Positions 5,085 to 5,093 of a stretch of DNA of 5,093 nucleotides are shown here, piece after piece. The translations under genes and the position numbers were made by a program. The notes under the pieces were generated by a model. That model was not told where the DNA came from and ran no database searches. It saw nothing but the letters and a program-made list of their open reading frames with translations. Each line of letters starts with the position of its first letter. Position 1 is the stretch's first letter. The DNA comes from RYN-433 sp036558265 (GTDB lineage: Bacteria > Planctomycetota > Phycisphaerae > Tepidisphaerales > Tepidisphaeraceae), in contig DATBFY010000693.1 of assembly GCA_036558265.1 (NCBI GenBank), positions 1 through 5,093 on the forward strand, read 5' to 3'.

Positions 5085-5093
5085 GATTCACTC

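Overview
The window looks like chromosomal DNA from a GC-rich bacterium, most likely a planctomycete of the Phycisphaerae type. The case rests on a PEP-CTERM-tailed lectin-like surface protein, S12 and S7 sequences that feel planctomycete-like (S12 'VRDLPG', S7 'KLVSKFINCLMWDGKK'), and an intergenic dyad whose conceptual translation ('REGEAPSEP') resembles a stretch I recall from many planctomycete intergenic regions. The lineage is an inference; no rRNA gene is present to settle it.

Plus-strand half (1-2512). The window opens inside a secreted PEP-CTERM protein with an L-type-lectin-like part followed by a discoidin-like part; its start lies off the left edge, and an A-R-A/D signal-peptidase-like site is visible. 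A 217-base spacer then holds a dyad repeat, a very good sigma-70-type promoter (TTGCAA, 17 bases, TATACT) and a short leader hairpin. This promoter drives rpsL (S12) and rpsG (S7), separated by an unusually structured 138-base spacer. A 14-bp perfect stem with a T-rich tail ends the unit directly after rpsG, so fusA and tuf do not follow as they do in the classical str operon.

Minus-strand half (5084-2558). Read from the right edge, a PadR-type repressor gene is followed after 12 bases by an 11-segment membrane protein with an N-terminal permease-prefix (HAAS-like) domain. This is a familiar regulator/membrane-protein pair, and the PadR stop codon lies next to and partly inside the downstream ribosome binding site. 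Next come a DUF6504-like small protein, a stretch with two short tandem repeats, and a 45-residue, very arginine-rich protein with an excellent ribosome binding site. That last gene converges on rpsG and shares its bidirectional terminator.

The items most worth following up are the natural arginine at S12 position 88 (a streptomycin-resistance residue elsewhere), the undescribed 45-residue basic protein with a pentapeptide repeat whose two DNA copies differ only at synonymous sites, and the two-hairpin rpsL-rpsG spacer as a candidate S7 autoregulatory site. No mobile element, CRISPR array, tRNA or rRNA was seen. No gene-free stretch exceeds about 220 bases.
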